DNA of 64,000 nucleotides from Kalaharituber pfeilii (GCA_015179045.1 WHUZ01000005.1:1984001-2048000); one strand, 5' to 3'. Positions 24,527 through 37,158 are shown, counted from the stretch's first letter. Numbers and translations: made by a program. The notes: generated by a model not told the origin, from the letters alone.

Positions 24527-24822
24527 CGGGGGGAGAGGAGGACCTAAAAAACTCCCCAAGAACGGAGACAGAGACAGAGACAGAGACACATTGGTGGAAC
24601 TACTGGAATGGGCAGGACGAGAGTAGAGACTTTAATTTCCTTACCCGATTTCCTTATCCAATCTGCCTTTTCTTATCCACTTTTTCAGACAGACATTTTA
24701 GCCTTCCGTTTACCTTTACTTATTGTTGAGCTATTCTGACCAATGTATTTAAGAAAACCTCGCCATAGCCTATCAGGCGGCACGCGAGTAATGATATTGA
24801 TAAAAAAAAGAAAAAAAAAAAA
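24527..24822 (+). mobile_element. 5'-truncated LINE copy with ORF2 C-terminus (family 2)
   Basis: A frame ending DTLVELLEWAGRE matches the ends of the two other LINE copies at 24899 and 25989. It is preceded by a GAGACA tandem repeat encoding alternating Arg/Asp. The 3' end has the family 2 tail (CTCGCCATAGCC, GGCGGCACGCGAGTAATGAT) and an A-rich tail. The exact 10-bp repeat GCTCGAAAGT flanks it (24517-24526 and 24823-24832). Confidence 0.8.
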
Positions 24823-24898
24823 GCTCGAAAGTGGCCGGCTTGAGTTCTTAAAGTAACCAATACTTTATAATTAGCTAGTGATATACAATATCAGCAAT

Positions 24899-25339
24899 TT
24901 TTTTTTTATATCATTAATCGCTTGCCGCCCTAGGGGCTATGGCGATGTTTAGTTACATGAAGAAGGGAAATTAACGATGAAGGAGATATGAACTAAAAAC
25001 GATCACAGGTATGTCGCTAAGTACAGGATGCCATGGGCTTTACTGCCCCGCCCATTCCAATATGTCCCAAAGCCTATCTCTGTCTTCGTCGTCGCCTCTC
25101 GGCTGGCATAAGTCCTCGATGCCTCGCGGGCATTTCCGTCTCCATACCCGGCACTGTGTCAGTATGTGTTGTGTTGTCTCAATGTCTTCACCGCACCAGC
25201 GGCATTCCGGGCTGTCGGCTGTCCCGCTTCGGTGCTTCCATTCTCGTAGGCCTTTGCCCCCTAGGATGCCGGCCAGGATGGCGACTCTGGGGCCTAGTCT
25301 TTGTAGCGGTCTGTACGTTGTGAGGATCTCCGTTCCCTA
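24899..25339 (-). mobile_element. 5'-truncated LINE copy, ORF2 C-terminus with zinc motif
   Basis: On the minus strand about 96 codons are open from near 25338 to a TAA, reading LQRLGPRVAILAGILGGKG, then ECRWCGEDIETTQHILTQC, then DRLWDILEWAGQ. The C-x2-C-x9-H-x4-C spacing is the zinc-binding motif known at the end of Tad/I-type LINE reverse transcriptases. The 3' tail (T tract and CATTAATCGCTTGCCGCC on the plus strand) is family 2. An in-frame stop just upstream and loss of similarity mark the 5' truncation. A target duplication was not found with confidence. Confidence 0.75.
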
Positions 25340-25561
25340 GGTTGTTGCTGTTTATTACCATCTACCTCCATTTATGTTACCGTTGCAATCCTATTAAGTG
25401 ATAATAAGCTAATTGTGGTTCGGGCCGGGCGGGCTGGCGCTGCGCTGCCAGCATCCTGCATACTACTTGAGTACTTACTGATGAGCTAGTGCTGTGCCTA
25501 GGTGCCTCTATTGGGCATCAATTAGTCATCAATTCTGTAGCACGTGATCAATGAATCCAAC
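25340..25561. other. Intergenic, nothing assignable
   Basis: No feature beyond short GC-rich repeats (GGGCCGGGCGGGC). Confidence 0.4.
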
Positions 25562-25640
25562 GGCCAATCAGGCCAATCAGGCCAATCAGGCCGGTCCAGG
25601 CCAATCAGACCATTCAGGCCGGCCCAGGCCATTCAGGCAG
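25562..25640. repeat. GGCCAATCA minisatellite
   Basis: About eight tandem units of 9-10 bp of the type GGCCAATCA, drifting to GGCCATTCA and GGTCCA. Confidence 0.8.
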
Positions 25641-25987
25641 GTTCGAACCAATTAAACGAATCACTCCACAGCTATCCAGGTGAATTGAGGCCAGCGTTTA
25701 CCAGAGTGTTCGAGTATTTAAATGAGTAGAATCTCTCGTATATCTAGAATTTTAAACAGCAGCGGTCTACGACTTTAGTCAAGTCTGTATCACACTTTAT
25801 AGTCATACTAATAAATATTTTAGAAATGACGGACGTTCCAGACAATACAACAGACGGGACTCAATTCTTCGATGATGATACCTAATGGGCAACTGTCAAT
25901 TACTGATAGTGGAAATATCGACAGGACTATTAAAATCTAATTCACCTGGGTTAAATTCTAAAATCGCTTGAATTTACGTAAATGGCC

Positions 25988-25988
<1 letters not shown>

Positions 25989-26025
<37 letters not shown>

Positions 26026-26218
26026 CATTACTCGCGTGCCGCCCTGTGGGCTATGGCGAGACTAGGTACATAGGAGATAATAGAAAGTAAAAGAGGAGAA
26101 TAATAGAAAAAGATAAAGTAGTAATGAGAAAAGTGTATCGTCCCGCCCAGTCCAGTAGTTCCTTCAGCGTATCCTTGTCCTTTTCATCTCCCTTCGGAGG
26201 TCGTAACAGGTCGGCCTC
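25989..26218 (-). mobile_element. 5'-truncated LINE copy with ORF2 C-terminus (family 2)
   Basis: On the minus strand a frame reads DEKDKDTLKELLDWAGRYTF, paralogous to the two copies just to the left, followed by the family 2 tail (CTCGCCATAGCC, GGCACGCGAGTAATGA). The A/T homopolymer at the 3' end has changed from T to A halfway. The repeat AATGGCCT (25981-25988 and 26219-26226) is the target duplication. Confidence 0.75.
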
Positions 26219-27179
26219 AATGGCCTGGTTGACATGGACCGGCCTGGCCTGTTGGATTCATTGCACGTGATAGCCCATTTTGTGACGAAGATTTGCGCTT
26301 GGTGCCCATGTGGGTACGGGAACATGCAAGCGGGAAAATTGAAAGGAAAACTAATAAGAGGATGGAATCTGAACTGCTACTAAGGAGTTGTCAATCTATA
26401 GCTACAAGTTACTCACGGAATCCGAGTTTCTTTGGTTTTCTTTCCTTTAAACGCATTGAGGAGCTGGCCAGTGCCTTAATTGATTGGGAGCAGTTCTTCG
26501 CATCCGTATACATATATGTCCTCTGATACATTATGACCCCATATATGAGTACAAGCTGGATTCGGCATCGTTAGAAAGCCTGGCGAGAAAGAGGGTATTA
26601 TTGCATATATAAAGCATCTAACAATCATTATATCATAAAAGTTTTGCCAAGGCGGCAAATGTTGATTGGAGTAGGGCCTCTTATATAGGCTCTATAGATC
26701 TGGTTACCATAAATTCCTGATATTCGATGAAATGCTAATTTCTTGTAAGTAAAGAAGCAGAACATCAACTCCGCTGGAGAATGATCTCTCAGTCGGTACT
26801 ACGCGTTGATGTGAAGAAATATCCATAGACTTACCTGTTCTCGTTTGGCCTTTGACAACGCAGGAAAGGAATCGCCACAAGCTTGAGATTCAGGTGCTGA
26901 AAAGCCTCGAAATCATATTATAACTCATTATCAGTACCTATAACATGCTCGTTACATAACCTGGAAATTACTCTAAACTCGGTCTCCACTGTATGCAGCG
27001 CCATGAGGCAATTGCAGCCTTAAGCGGCGTGAGAAACTGGATTATTCGGTGCCCTTGAATCTTAGGATAAGTAGAGTTGCGGGTTTGCCCTCTGAATATG
27101 GTTCTTTTACTTGAAGGCTTAAGAGTCTCTGAATCAGGCCCGATATCCCAGTGATATTGTAATTCAATCACATATGCTG
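26219..27179. other. Intergenic with coding-like relics on the minus strand
   Basis: A minus-strand frame at 26968-27171 reads like protein (QYHWDIGPDSETLKPSSKRT ... AAIASWRCIQWRPSLE) and a good donor (CAG/GTAAGT) lies on the same strand near 26838. It lacks an ATG and is cut by the LINE insertion at 27180. It may be a dead gene. No family is recognised. Confidence 0.25.
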
Positions 27180-27328
27180 GAATAGGGACGGAAAATTTCC
27201 TTTACTTTTAGGTTTCATCTTTTCGGAAGTTCAAAGTTCTTTTCATTTTCCAATTGATTATCTCATTTGGACTTAACACCTCGCCATAGCTCACAGGGCG
27301 GCATGCGAGTAATGAAAAAAAAAAAAAA
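27180..27328 (+). mobile_element. 5'-truncated LINE tail (family 2)
   Basis: 149 bp ending CTCGCCATAGCTCACAGGGC, GGCATGCGAGTAATGA and an A tract. The exact 14-bp direct repeat AATCACATATGCTG (27166-27179 and 27329-27342) defines both ends. The first 100 bp are LINE 3' untranslated sequence or a transduced flank. Confidence 0.85.
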
Positions 27329-30184
27329 AATCACATATGCTGACGACTAGTAGTAGATAGTATGGCGGGTAAGAGATCCATATCTGGCACGATTGTTCAG
27401 CTGGCGGGGACCATGACCGAAGGGTCCTGTCAAGGGTGCCGGTCTCGACTTGCGTCGATCTCTCCAAATGCACGGCAGCACGAAGATGGTCTTCAGAGAG
27501 GGGAAGATACTCCTACGTCGGTATGTTATGCTTCGGGATATCATACCTAGTTAACTGGACTACATCTCTAGCTCTGTGTGGATCAACAAAAGTAATCTGC
27601 CACATACTATACACGTGAATCTCTTGTGCAAAAATTAGCGAGTGAGGCTTATCAATGGGTGCCTGATAGTCATTCTGCTGCCTGAGCCCAATGCTACTTG
27701 GAATAAACTATCCTTTCCATTGCTGACTGCGTATATATGGGTTCACAGATTTTTAGCTAGTATGCTAGCCTTGCCCTGCAACAACTACCACCCGAAACGC
27801 CGACTCCGAGGGGCTGCCAGATGATCAGGTCTGAGAACACCTTTCAGACTTCACATTAGGCCACTTGCATCTTATCCTCAGTTGTTATAATCACGGATTG
27901 TTAGATTTCTAAAAGGGGCTTTTCGGTGCCCCAATGACCTCGCTCACTCACATGTTGTCAGCTTGGGTCGCTACACTTGTGCCTTCAAAACACAAATAAG
28001 GCAAATCGTTCATAGATATTGACTACATTACAGGTTGATATCAAGATCTTAATTGTAAGGCCCAGCTCATCTTACGAACTTTGTCTCAGAAGAATCCTAT
28101 ACCCTTTAGGAGATGATTATAGACTTGGTTTGATGATACCTTGACTGTTTTCAAGGGTTAGGTATATGTGACCACGTCCTGCCGCTCATGGGAACAAAGG
28201 ATTGCCTATCCAAACCAGTATGCTCAGCCTTAGGAAGCTGCACGACTCTGAGCAGGGATAGTCAGGGATTTAAGAGCTGGATTTCAGCTGGGTATCCTCG
28301 AACTCGGAAGACCAGGAGCTGTTCAGATTCGCTTATGAATGTGCGCATGAATCATAATAAGTAAGGGGCATTCATTTGTACTCTATCGCACCTCACAGGT
28401 GCTATTCAGCTGGCCACATGACCTGAGATTCCTCAATTGCACACTGGGGTGGTCTGTAATGTATAAGGCCTGTTCAATATCGACTTTTCTGTCATGGCCG
28501 GCCTTAAAACAAGCTTAAGATCACCCTCGAGAGCCTTCTAGCCAGAACTATGAAAACACTCAGCAATTGGACAGCGTTGCACTCAGAGTTAGGATTGTAA
28601 CGAGTTAGCATGCAAGGTGAATCTTTTGGAGCTAGAAATGAAAGAAATCTTGACGTAAATAGGAAACGTATTCCATGACTGTCAAGCTATGCATGAACCA
28701 TAGCACCTCTTTGATAATACGAACATCACACAACCCCTGTCAGTCTTACTGTGCCCACCCAGGCATTCCCCGTTTCTTGCCCAAGAGACATCAGACATCA
28801 TTCAGTCCTGAAAGGCGGTTCCAGATGGCTCCGGCTTGTGGTCTCCCTTATATCCAGCATTTCTAGTCGAAGATAATTAAGAGTATCCGTCTGACTGTGG
28901 CCCGGGGGTGCACAGGAAGGGGAGTTAGATCTCAGCTTATGATGTGTTTTTTCATTTGGGCAGTGCCCATTTTAGCAGAGCCCTACACGAACGGTGAATT
29001 GCTAGTGGAGAAAAGGACGCAACCTTCAGTACTGGCGATGACTGACCATCCCCTCTTTCGTACGTGTCGGTTCAGGTTTAGCCTCGTGGGTTACAGGCAG
29101 GGCTTGAATAACGTCATCTGCTAGGCCTATTGAACAGTTCTCGCGTCGGAACTCCTTCCATGGGGTAGCGTTGTTAAAAAACCACTTTCTCAGCCCGATA
29201 AAGTCCCAAGAAGCTATAGTACTCCATATTTCCTCTAGCGGAGCCTGTTACTGTAATCCGTGAGGTTATCAGCTTCACTATGGGCTAACCAGCTTTGGAT
29301 CTATTTGTTCAGGCAATATCAATCATGATACTTTTTCTGGATTCTGAGCTGATAGTTTTCTACTAGGGGCTCATGTGTCCTTTTTTCTGGGGCAGGGCTT
29401 CCCCTCCATTCAGCTAGAAAGCCACGCAAAAACAAAGCTATAAGGCCATCAGGTCCACCTGAAGGCGTTCATAAACCAGTAATAATCATAGTCCGTTGAG
29501 CTTTTTGCTGCCAGACCTTGCGACTCAGCCTGCAACTAGCCAGAAAGAGTAAATACTATTTTCTGCCCTGGTAACTTTTTTCTTGCATTAAATATATCTA
29601 ATTTTACGTATTAAAATAGAGAGGGTCCAAGGGGCGCGAAACATATCTCGCAAAGTTACCTGATTGGGAGTTATGATAATTATAACCTGGTCTCAACGTT
29701 TCTGCCCTATGTCCGATTGACTGGCATTTACCTCCGCCACAGAATACGCCCGGTCTATTTATGGAATCCTAGGTCGTCAGTACGGAGTAGTGGCTGGGCT
29801 AACAAATGCACCCAAACGTCATGACTGAGGCGAAGCCCCAGCACGCCAAGGCAATGCTGACAGAGCGAAATTGGTCGCCCGACCATAGCAAAGAATTAAA
29901 CTAGGCAACTGTTGTGCACTGACATGACCTGCGGCCGAACGCGGGGATATTGCTTGGGCATAAACCACTAGTGGCAATATTGCAAGCAGAAAATAGATTA
30001 TTTTATACACCTCAAATTCCAGAAATTGATTGAATTACTAAAGTCGAACCTGTCAAACAAACTTCAGGGAAATGGCGTTTGTGCCCTTTGAAAGCGGGCA
30101 TCTAGATCCACTTTTGGAGTGTGCGGTTGACAATGTACAGACCTTTTACTCTCATGGGTAGTGGGAGGCGGGACCTATGGAGTA
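27329..30184. other. Intergenic, no supported gene
   Basis: 27347-27545 is GC-richer and open on both strands (about 62 codons each way), which could be the continuation of the relic cut by the LINE. Elsewhere nothing is recognised. A signal-peptide-like minus frame at 29819-30010 has no ATG. Confidence 0.35.
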
Positions 30185-30304
30185 CAGTACTGGCCGGTTT
30201 GGAAAGTATTGGAACGCTGTATAAATCGTATGCGCTATTCGCCTTTTGGAATAGTGTAAATGTGTTATGCAGCGTTCCAATACTTTCCGTATCAGCGAGT
30301 ACTG
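30185..30304. mobile_element. 120-bp hairpin MITE
   Basis: Left TIR CAGTACTGGCCGGTTTGGAA and right TIR match over about 35 bp, the inner 19 bases exactly (GGAAAGTATTGGAACGCTG). TA flanks both sides (30183-30184 and 30305-30306). Almost the whole element is TIR. Confidence 0.75.
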
Positions 30305-31579
30305 TACAGGATACAAACTTGTCACAGATGAACTACGAGGAATTTAGTAATGAAAACTAGCGCGGTACCCCAAAGTCAGGGCCTCATGATCACCTTAGCC
30401 GCGCGGTCCTAGCGCGCATTCACAGCAGGCGCGACAAATGCTGCTACATGGAGTAATAGATCTGCAAGATTTGTAGCAACCAGGCCGTGGCTGGAAGTTG
30501 TTCTGCTAAGCGGAGTCACTTGCAGCATGAGGAACAGGAGTACACTTATGTCATGTACCAAAAACGGAATGCGAATGTGAACCAAATACATGGTAGTTCA
30601 CGCCTCAACCGTGCACAGCTGCTTCAATTGAAGACAGGATCAACGCAATCCAATCTTTAACCATGGCTAGCTACTGGGAGTTTCAGTTTTTTGAAAATTG
30701 GAGCAGGAGCAGCCCAATTTAGTTGTGTGGTCGCCTAGCCACCTTTGTCCTATTCTTTTCTATGAGAAGTTAGCAACAATTGATGGTACGGTGGTACTTC
30801 TTAATGGTCAATAATAGTGATAGATGATGACATTGCGACACATCTAACGAACAGCATCGAGCCTAGGTATACCCCATAGAGTCTGAAACACAGTGGAGTA
30901 CGATCAAGATTGTACACGTGTTCTGCAATTTCGGCAATTCTTCAAATGCATAATTACGCTCCTAGCAGGGTGGCAGTTTTCCTCAGCGAGACCAGGAGAG
31001 AACGTTGATCGATCCACGAAACTGTACGAGCGCAGGGATGGGAATTGGCTTATTGCTTAGGACGTAGTTGCTTAGGATGTAGTTCATGAGTGCAGCTTCT
31101 GTTTAGAGAAATTTGGCATGAAAGATTCTTCTGTTCGTACGTTAACCCCTACTGACTGGGCAGCGCTATCTGCAAAACGTATGACATGCATATACAGGAT
31201 TGCAAGGGTGAGCAGCCCTGCGAGGCTCTATATGTGTTATCAAAGACTGCTACGCCGAAACCTCCATTCCCACTCAACATGCATATGGCACTGGATCGGC
31301 GTCCAAATGGCAGAGAGTAACAAAATGGAGGGAGTTGTGATTCCTTAAAGCTAGTACATAATGAGGTGCACAGAGTGCGTGGGAAATACGTGCAGCTATA
31401 GGTACATTTCAAAACCGATCTAAAACAATTGAAGGGAAGAGATACACTGGGTATGAGGTCCATGCCAGTCCATCCGATTGGGAAGTTGTATGTAAGTCAA
31501 TGGGATGAGATAATAAATTGAGATATTGTTGCCGGCTGGCTTCACTCATATGTATACTACTATTTTGCACCATGTGTAC
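30305..31579. other. Intergenic, nothing assignable
   Basis: No supported gene. Open frames of up to 104 codons on the minus strand (31149-31463) show no motif. Confidence 0.4.
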
Positions 31580-31632
31580 CTTTTTCTTTTTAAATATCAT
31601 TGCTCGCGTGCCGCCCTGGGAGCTTATGGCGT
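31580..31632 (-). mobile_element. Family 2 tail-only retroposon
   Basis: Plus strand reads CTTTTTCTTTTTAAATATCA, TTGCTCGCGTGCCGCCC and GCTTATGGCG. It is flanked by the exact repeat ATGTGTAC (31572-31579 and 31633-31640). Confidence 0.75.
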
Positions 31633-34264
31633 ATGTGTACTGTTAAGAAGCATCTTTTGGCTTACCAGTGAACAATCTTTTCCGATTATACACAATAACA
31701 GATTGTCCAGCTGATAGTATAGTAGAGTCTATTGTATATAAGCATATTTCAGCAAGTTCCGCACGAGCAGCCCATAGAAGTTAAGTGCTTAATCAACGCC
31801 TGTTTCAATAGTTCAAAATTCAATGTTAACTGGATTCCTTCGCTTACGTTCTGTATAGGCCTCTCTACTTACAGTTTTGGTAGGTGCACGTGTACCTGCA
31901 TGGCGTAGCACGACTTCGGACCGCTCATTTCAGCATCTCCATTCAAGCTTGGTTTGATATGCGACATTCCGTTCTGAGAGGACGATATCCTGTCCTTAAT
32001 ACATGCATAATCATGCAATAGTTGTCTGAATTGAGATGTTGTATTGCTACTCAACAGTTCAAGACATTGAGTTTGCCATCTGTGCGGTAAAAGCATCATT
32101 ATCCAACCAGATAAGTCATTTCGAACAGCATTATTGGTCTGGAATCATACTTGTGGCACTGTAATACGAGCACAAGGGGATTCTGGGATTTAGCCGTTTC
32201 TTGAGTTGCCAATGACGTTAGGCAGACCAATTGCACGAGGTGAGCAATTTGCCCACGCAGAAAGCCATATTATAGCCAAGCGTGATTTGCAGTGTTGATG
32301 CAGACTCAGCACACAATGCGGCACAATTGTAGTGGATGGGTGAAATTCCGAACACATGGGCTAGTCCGATGGGAACACATAATGATTCTAAAGTATCGTG
32401 CCTCATAAGGCCCTTAATTTGCTTATCTCAATTCTTGTATGGTGGGGGCCATCACCAACACCATGAAGCCTGGTTTGCTGGATTCTTTGTAACAGTTATC
32501 TACTTCAACGTCGTGGCCCTAAAGTATTGATCCTGCTAGTACATTTGCAATTGTTTCTTTAGCTGGATGGCTAGGTTTTATCGCCCCCATTGAGGCCTTC
32601 AAGGGCGATGACTACCTGAGACACCGTAGTGGTGTCAACTTGAAATACCCAATGTTATTGTGCGGTAGCAACTCAACCGCCCCTGTGCGCTCCATTTCCT
32701 GTTTTTAACACCGCCGCTGGAGTGCATAGTCTAATGGAGCGGGCCAACTGCATTCTAGCCTGCATCCTGTAACTCAGGCCTATCTACTTAGGAACATCTT
32801 GAAAGTCAAACCTAATCGCACGTCTGATGACGAATAGCTTAGATATCTTGAGCTCTTGGAATGAACCACCGTGATGGCATGTGAGTACGCCGGTGCCTCC
32901 TGCGCGCATAATTAGGGAAGCTTTGTTTGCGGTACTTTCCAGCCCATTCACCCAGAGTCTATGCATTCGGCGTAAGAAACACAATACCAAATGACATTCA
33001 TAGTAAGATTTGCCCCAGAACCGTGCTTCCTTAACGTATATCCTGAGAAGCCTGCTTGTAACTTTTATCTTTTCGTGCCATCTAAAATTTTGTGCCTTTT
33101 GCTCGAGAGCATCATGATTTTATTTTATTTTATTCAACACTCGCATACTGCCCATTGGGCTACGGCAAGGCCGAAGTTAATTGCAAAGGAAACAATCCAC
33201 CGCCTACCCCCCTACCCAGTCTACAGTTCTACCAGCTTGCCCCTCCTCGCTCCCCTCCCCTCCCCGCCTCCTCCCTCCCTCCTCCCGTCCCGGGACCTCA
33301 GCAGTCCCTCTAACCTTCGGGTGTTGCATATATGAGGAAATAGACATCCTACGCTAGGTCCCCTAAGTGGCCTAGAATATAGACAAGTAATCGTTACCAA
33401 TCTATTGTCATGCTTTTGCGTATACCCAAGTACATCGTGCTCTGGTCCAACTATGAAATACCGCAGAACTATATTACTACATACCTGTAACGACTACCTT
33501 AGCTACTTATGGATTCCAAGAGAAATCTTGCAATCAGTTGAACGCTTGCTCATTCTCAGTTTGCTTTATTCGCTGCTTGCTAAGTAATTAGTGCCAATTA
33601 ACTATGTCAATTTTGTGTAACCTTGTCAACCTGAACTTACATAACTCCTTGTTTGGTTTAGTTTGGTTTAGTCCATAAACCCGATGGCATATAAACCATC
33701 AGGTTGACTCTAGTGATGCACGCCGCATCATGCTAGGTATTGGAACACTTGATATGTTGGTCATTGTGGCATAAAGCTGCCGCAATACAGGCTGTCAGCC
33801 CGTTGGGAATCATCAGACCATAGACTAAAACATTGTATGCAACTTGACGGCCGCTGAAGCGCCAAAGACTAAGTATAGGAATAGCTAAGCAACAGTAGAC
33901 CATAAAATAACTCCAAATGAATTAAACGAGAGAGAGATGTCTCACAAATGACATGTGGAAGAACAAAAGTTTTACGTTAGCATCTCAGTGGTTGAAAGAG
34001 AAATGAATAAGATTGACCGGAGACTCCGCAAAAAGTTCCCAGTTTCGACAATGTTCCACCCAATAATCATGTACAATTAGCCTGCCCGTCTGATTGTCTC
34101 CTGATTCTGACCCTTGCACGCTGCAGCCATTACCCAATCCTTCGCATTATATTCAACATTTTTAATTTTTAGTTATGCAAGGTTCAACCTGAGCATAGGA
34201 AAAAGCCCTTTTGTACTTTTGCTTACTCATGCCAGTGCATGTTCGACTGCATCAGATAAACCAT
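31633..34264. other. Intergenic, one degraded family 2 tail
   Basis: No gene recognised between the retroposon and the stop codon of the ATPase gene. 33205-33300 is strongly C-rich. The family 2 relic at 33117-33172 is listed separately. Confidence 0.4.
33117..33172 (-). mobile_element. Degraded family 2 tail
   Basis: TTTTATTTTATTTTATTCAA, CACTCGCATACTGCCC and GGGCTACGGCAAGG keep the order of the family 2 tail in reverse complement. No target duplication is visible, so this is an old copy. Confidence 0.45.
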
Positions 34265-37158
34265 TCACGCCATTCCACTCACCAACTTCGTATTTGTGCC
34301 ACTCGTACTTGTTTTTGAATTGTCTCGTTTAGGTTTACATTTGGATTTGGCTTTACCTTTGATGGCGGAGAGCCCGGGGCCTGCAACAGTGGCTGTGGTT
34401 GGGCTGACCGAGGTGCATTGTGGCGGTGAGCTACTACCATTCGATATCTCAGTCGTCAGCTTAGGGATCAAGGCTTTTGAGTTGATTCCATTCAGAACTG
34501 GTTTCTCTGCTTCTAGTGCTGGCGTCGTTGCGGTTGCACCAGGGGATACCGTCAAGTCAGCAGCTGCCATAGAACAGTCCTGAAATATAGGCGCCCTGTG
34601 GTCCTTTAGAGGATCAACCCTCTCACAAAGCACCCAGGACGAATTAGAATGCTTTCTCTTCGTGCTAGGCTTTGTAGCTCTTGTTCTTCGCGTAAGTTTG
34701 CCCTTCTCAATCAATTTCCTCTCAACCCATGCGGCAACCTCAGCCACAGCAGCTTGCGGCTGGTGTTTATACATCATTAGGAAACCCTGGAGTTCCGCAG
34801 GGGTGAAAATCCCCGCAGGTACCGTACTCGCAAATCTTTCCGCCAAGGTTTCTATACTGCATGAGAAGGAATACCGATTGACCGAATCTACTGGCGAAGG
34901 TTGATAAAGCGGGTCCGCAGCATCAAACGAGTCCTTTCTTATCAAACTGGGGGGCAAGGGGAGAGGAGGGCCGTCATGAGGCAGATCCGTAAGGCCCTTG
35001 TACAACTCCGTGAACACTCGCCGAATCGTCTCCTTATTGGCGTAGCCAAATTCGATCTGCACGTCCACACGACCAGGTCGGATTAGTGCTGGATCCAGAC
35101 GCTCACGATGGTTGGTCGTCATGATAAGAATGCGACCTTCATGGCTGGCTACACCGTCAATGGCATTGAGAAGGCCTGAAAAGGAGATTTGGGATTTGTT
35201 TTGGTGAGCTCGCATCATGTTTCGAGGAGGGACTGGGGCTTTGAGGTTTGAATTGCTGGGTTTTGAGGATTTTCCTGCGTCAGGGGAATTGGATTTATCG
35301 GAACTAGTAAAGGCTGATAATCCATGCGTTGATTCTGATCGCTGCCCATCGCCATCCTGTTTTCGACAGCTTCCTTGCCTACCCTGTTCTAACTCCTTTT
35401 CTTCCTCATCGGAATTTTCCGAGTCGCTGTACTCCATCGCTTGGAAAAAACCATCATCAGCAAACCCATTAACCCCAGAATGGCCTCTTCCTATCCCAGC
35501 ACAATCAATATCCTCCAACAACACAATGCACTTCCTCGGCAGCGCCTGGAAAAGCTGGCCCAGAGTCTCGTCCGTTACACCTCCACCAGCCCCAAGATTA
35601 AAGATATATAAATTCAATTTCAACTCCCCTGCCAACGCTAAAGTCAGGCTGGTCTTCCCTGTCCCGGGTGGTCCGTAAAAGAGATACCCTCTTCGGTAAG
35701 GTAAACCCCTCTCTGCATACCATCTTGCCGTCACTGGATTCAAATAGTCCTTTGTATCACGCAAGATTAGCTCCTTGTCCTTGTCCTCCATAATTACTGT
35801 GCTAATGTCCCGCGACGTCCTGGACCGGCCATTATCCCAGCTCTTTTGGAAGTTGGACGTGTTGACAGTGTAGACTGTTGTTTTTCGGCGTTCGCAGGCG
35901 ATGTAGTGAGCACGAGCTTCGGCGAGGAGGGAGCGCAAAAGATTAGGTGAGCGCCCGATTGTCATCAGTACCATGGTCTCGTCAGGAGCCTCATTGTAAT
36001 TGTTGAGAAACCCATTGTCAGGGCTACGTTGCATGATGATAAGGTGTTTGCGATACCAAAAGTAGGAGAGTCCTGTGCAAGTCGCCATCGTTAGTGTACT
36101 CAATTTTACTGTGCGGTTATGATTTCCAAGTTCAGATATTGCAAGCAATATGCATTTATAATTGTAAGTACTAGTAAATGGTGTGTAACGGTTAAGGCAC
36201 CCGCCTTACTGTGTTGCCATCGCAACTGCATGCATTGTGATCATCGAGGCTAGTGGCCATGGATCCAGTTGTCTTGCCCTAGCTAGTGGATCTGACGTGA
36301 GGTGATTTAAAGCTGCACATACTGTAGTGGCGGGCCCTGGGGTCTGAGCGCCACCATAAACAAACGAAATGATGTGAAGCACCGCGGAGATGGTGATGTT
36401 GTAAGAGTAGGAACCATTCCGGGTTGATCGGGGCGGCCTGATTTCGCGTTGCAGTATGCTCTTCGCTTGTTTAACCAGTAGTCCAACTCGAGGGCTGTAG
36501 ACCACGAACGTGTGGGTCACGCACAGATGCTACGTATAGGAAGGATAGAGATAGGGAAAAAAAAACGCAAAAAGATGTGTCCACTACTAACCTGGCGCCG
36601 GATTATACTTCAACTTCGGACCCAAATCATCTTCCTCCTCGTCGTCATCCTCGTCCTCCTGGCCTGCCCGCCCATGGTGATAATTGTACATTGAATACCT
36701 CTTGACTCTGGCACTATTTGGGTTCTTCTTGCTCGTGACGCAGAATTTGCGGCAGTCCGTAGATACTTTGTTTGTGGCGAGCCATTTCATGATGTATAGG
36801 TAAGCCTGGTCTGAGGAGTGAATGGTTGCGGAGGAAATGCAGTTGTTGGAGATGAAGGACCAGAGACTGTACAGGCCATTCATAGCATAACTAAAGAAGC
36901 CGGCTAGGGAGGCAAAGACGGTGATAGCCATCCCGAAGCTCACTATATTGAAGGTGGTAAAACATCAGTACGGCTTATTTTGCTTGTAGAGAAGCGTGAG
37001 GGAGAGAGATACGAACTGAGGTGTGAAGGATCAAGGCCAAATTTTAGGAACAGTTTTTGTACCACGTCCAGGCCCGGGATCGGTGGTAAGTGCAAATTCA
37101 TATCAGCCATGCCGGTAGGTATACCTAGAGGGATTCCGCCTGGAGTTGGAATAGCCAT
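34265..37158 (-). CDS. BCS1-like AAA ATPase, mitochondrial chaperone family
   Basis: Three exons: 37158-37017, 36942-36592 and 36072-34265, giving 766 aa. Intron 1 (74 bp) ends CAATATAG; intron 2 (519 bp, long for a fungus) has GTTAGT, CACTAAC and CACAG. The exon 2-3 junction restores NPAPG-LSYFWYRK, as expected in the BCS1 N-terminal domain. Residues about 50-72 are a membrane segment. The AAA module has Walker A GPPGTGKT (298-305), Walker B VLLEDID (about 348-354), SFSGLLNAIDG (461-471) and TTNHRERLDPALIRPGRVD (483-501). A charged, low-complexity insert of about 100 residues separates Walker B from SFSGLL, common in filamentous-fungal paralogues. The C-terminus is basic. Yeast Bcs1 moves the Rieske protein across the inner mitochondrial membrane; this is a divergent paralogue, so its substrate is unknown. 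No partner gene lies nearby. Confidence 0.9.

Noticed and set aside
25544..25640. Tandem repeats as a possible CRISPR array
   Set aside because: Units of 9-10 bp without spacers: a minisatellite, in a eukaryotic context.
29819..30010. Signal-peptide-like small secreted protein on the minus strand
   Set aside because: The hydrophobic start (YFLLAILPLVVYAQA) is attractive, but the frame opens with GTG and has no ATG or upstream exon that I could find.
35217..35678. 153-codon plus-strand frame
   Set aside because: Antisense shadow of the AAA ATPase exon 3.
36176..36235. tRNA-like string (TAACGGTTAAGGCACCCGCC)
   Set aside because: It resembles a D-arm and anticodon arm, but there is no T-arm GGTTCGA-type sequence or acceptor stem pairing.
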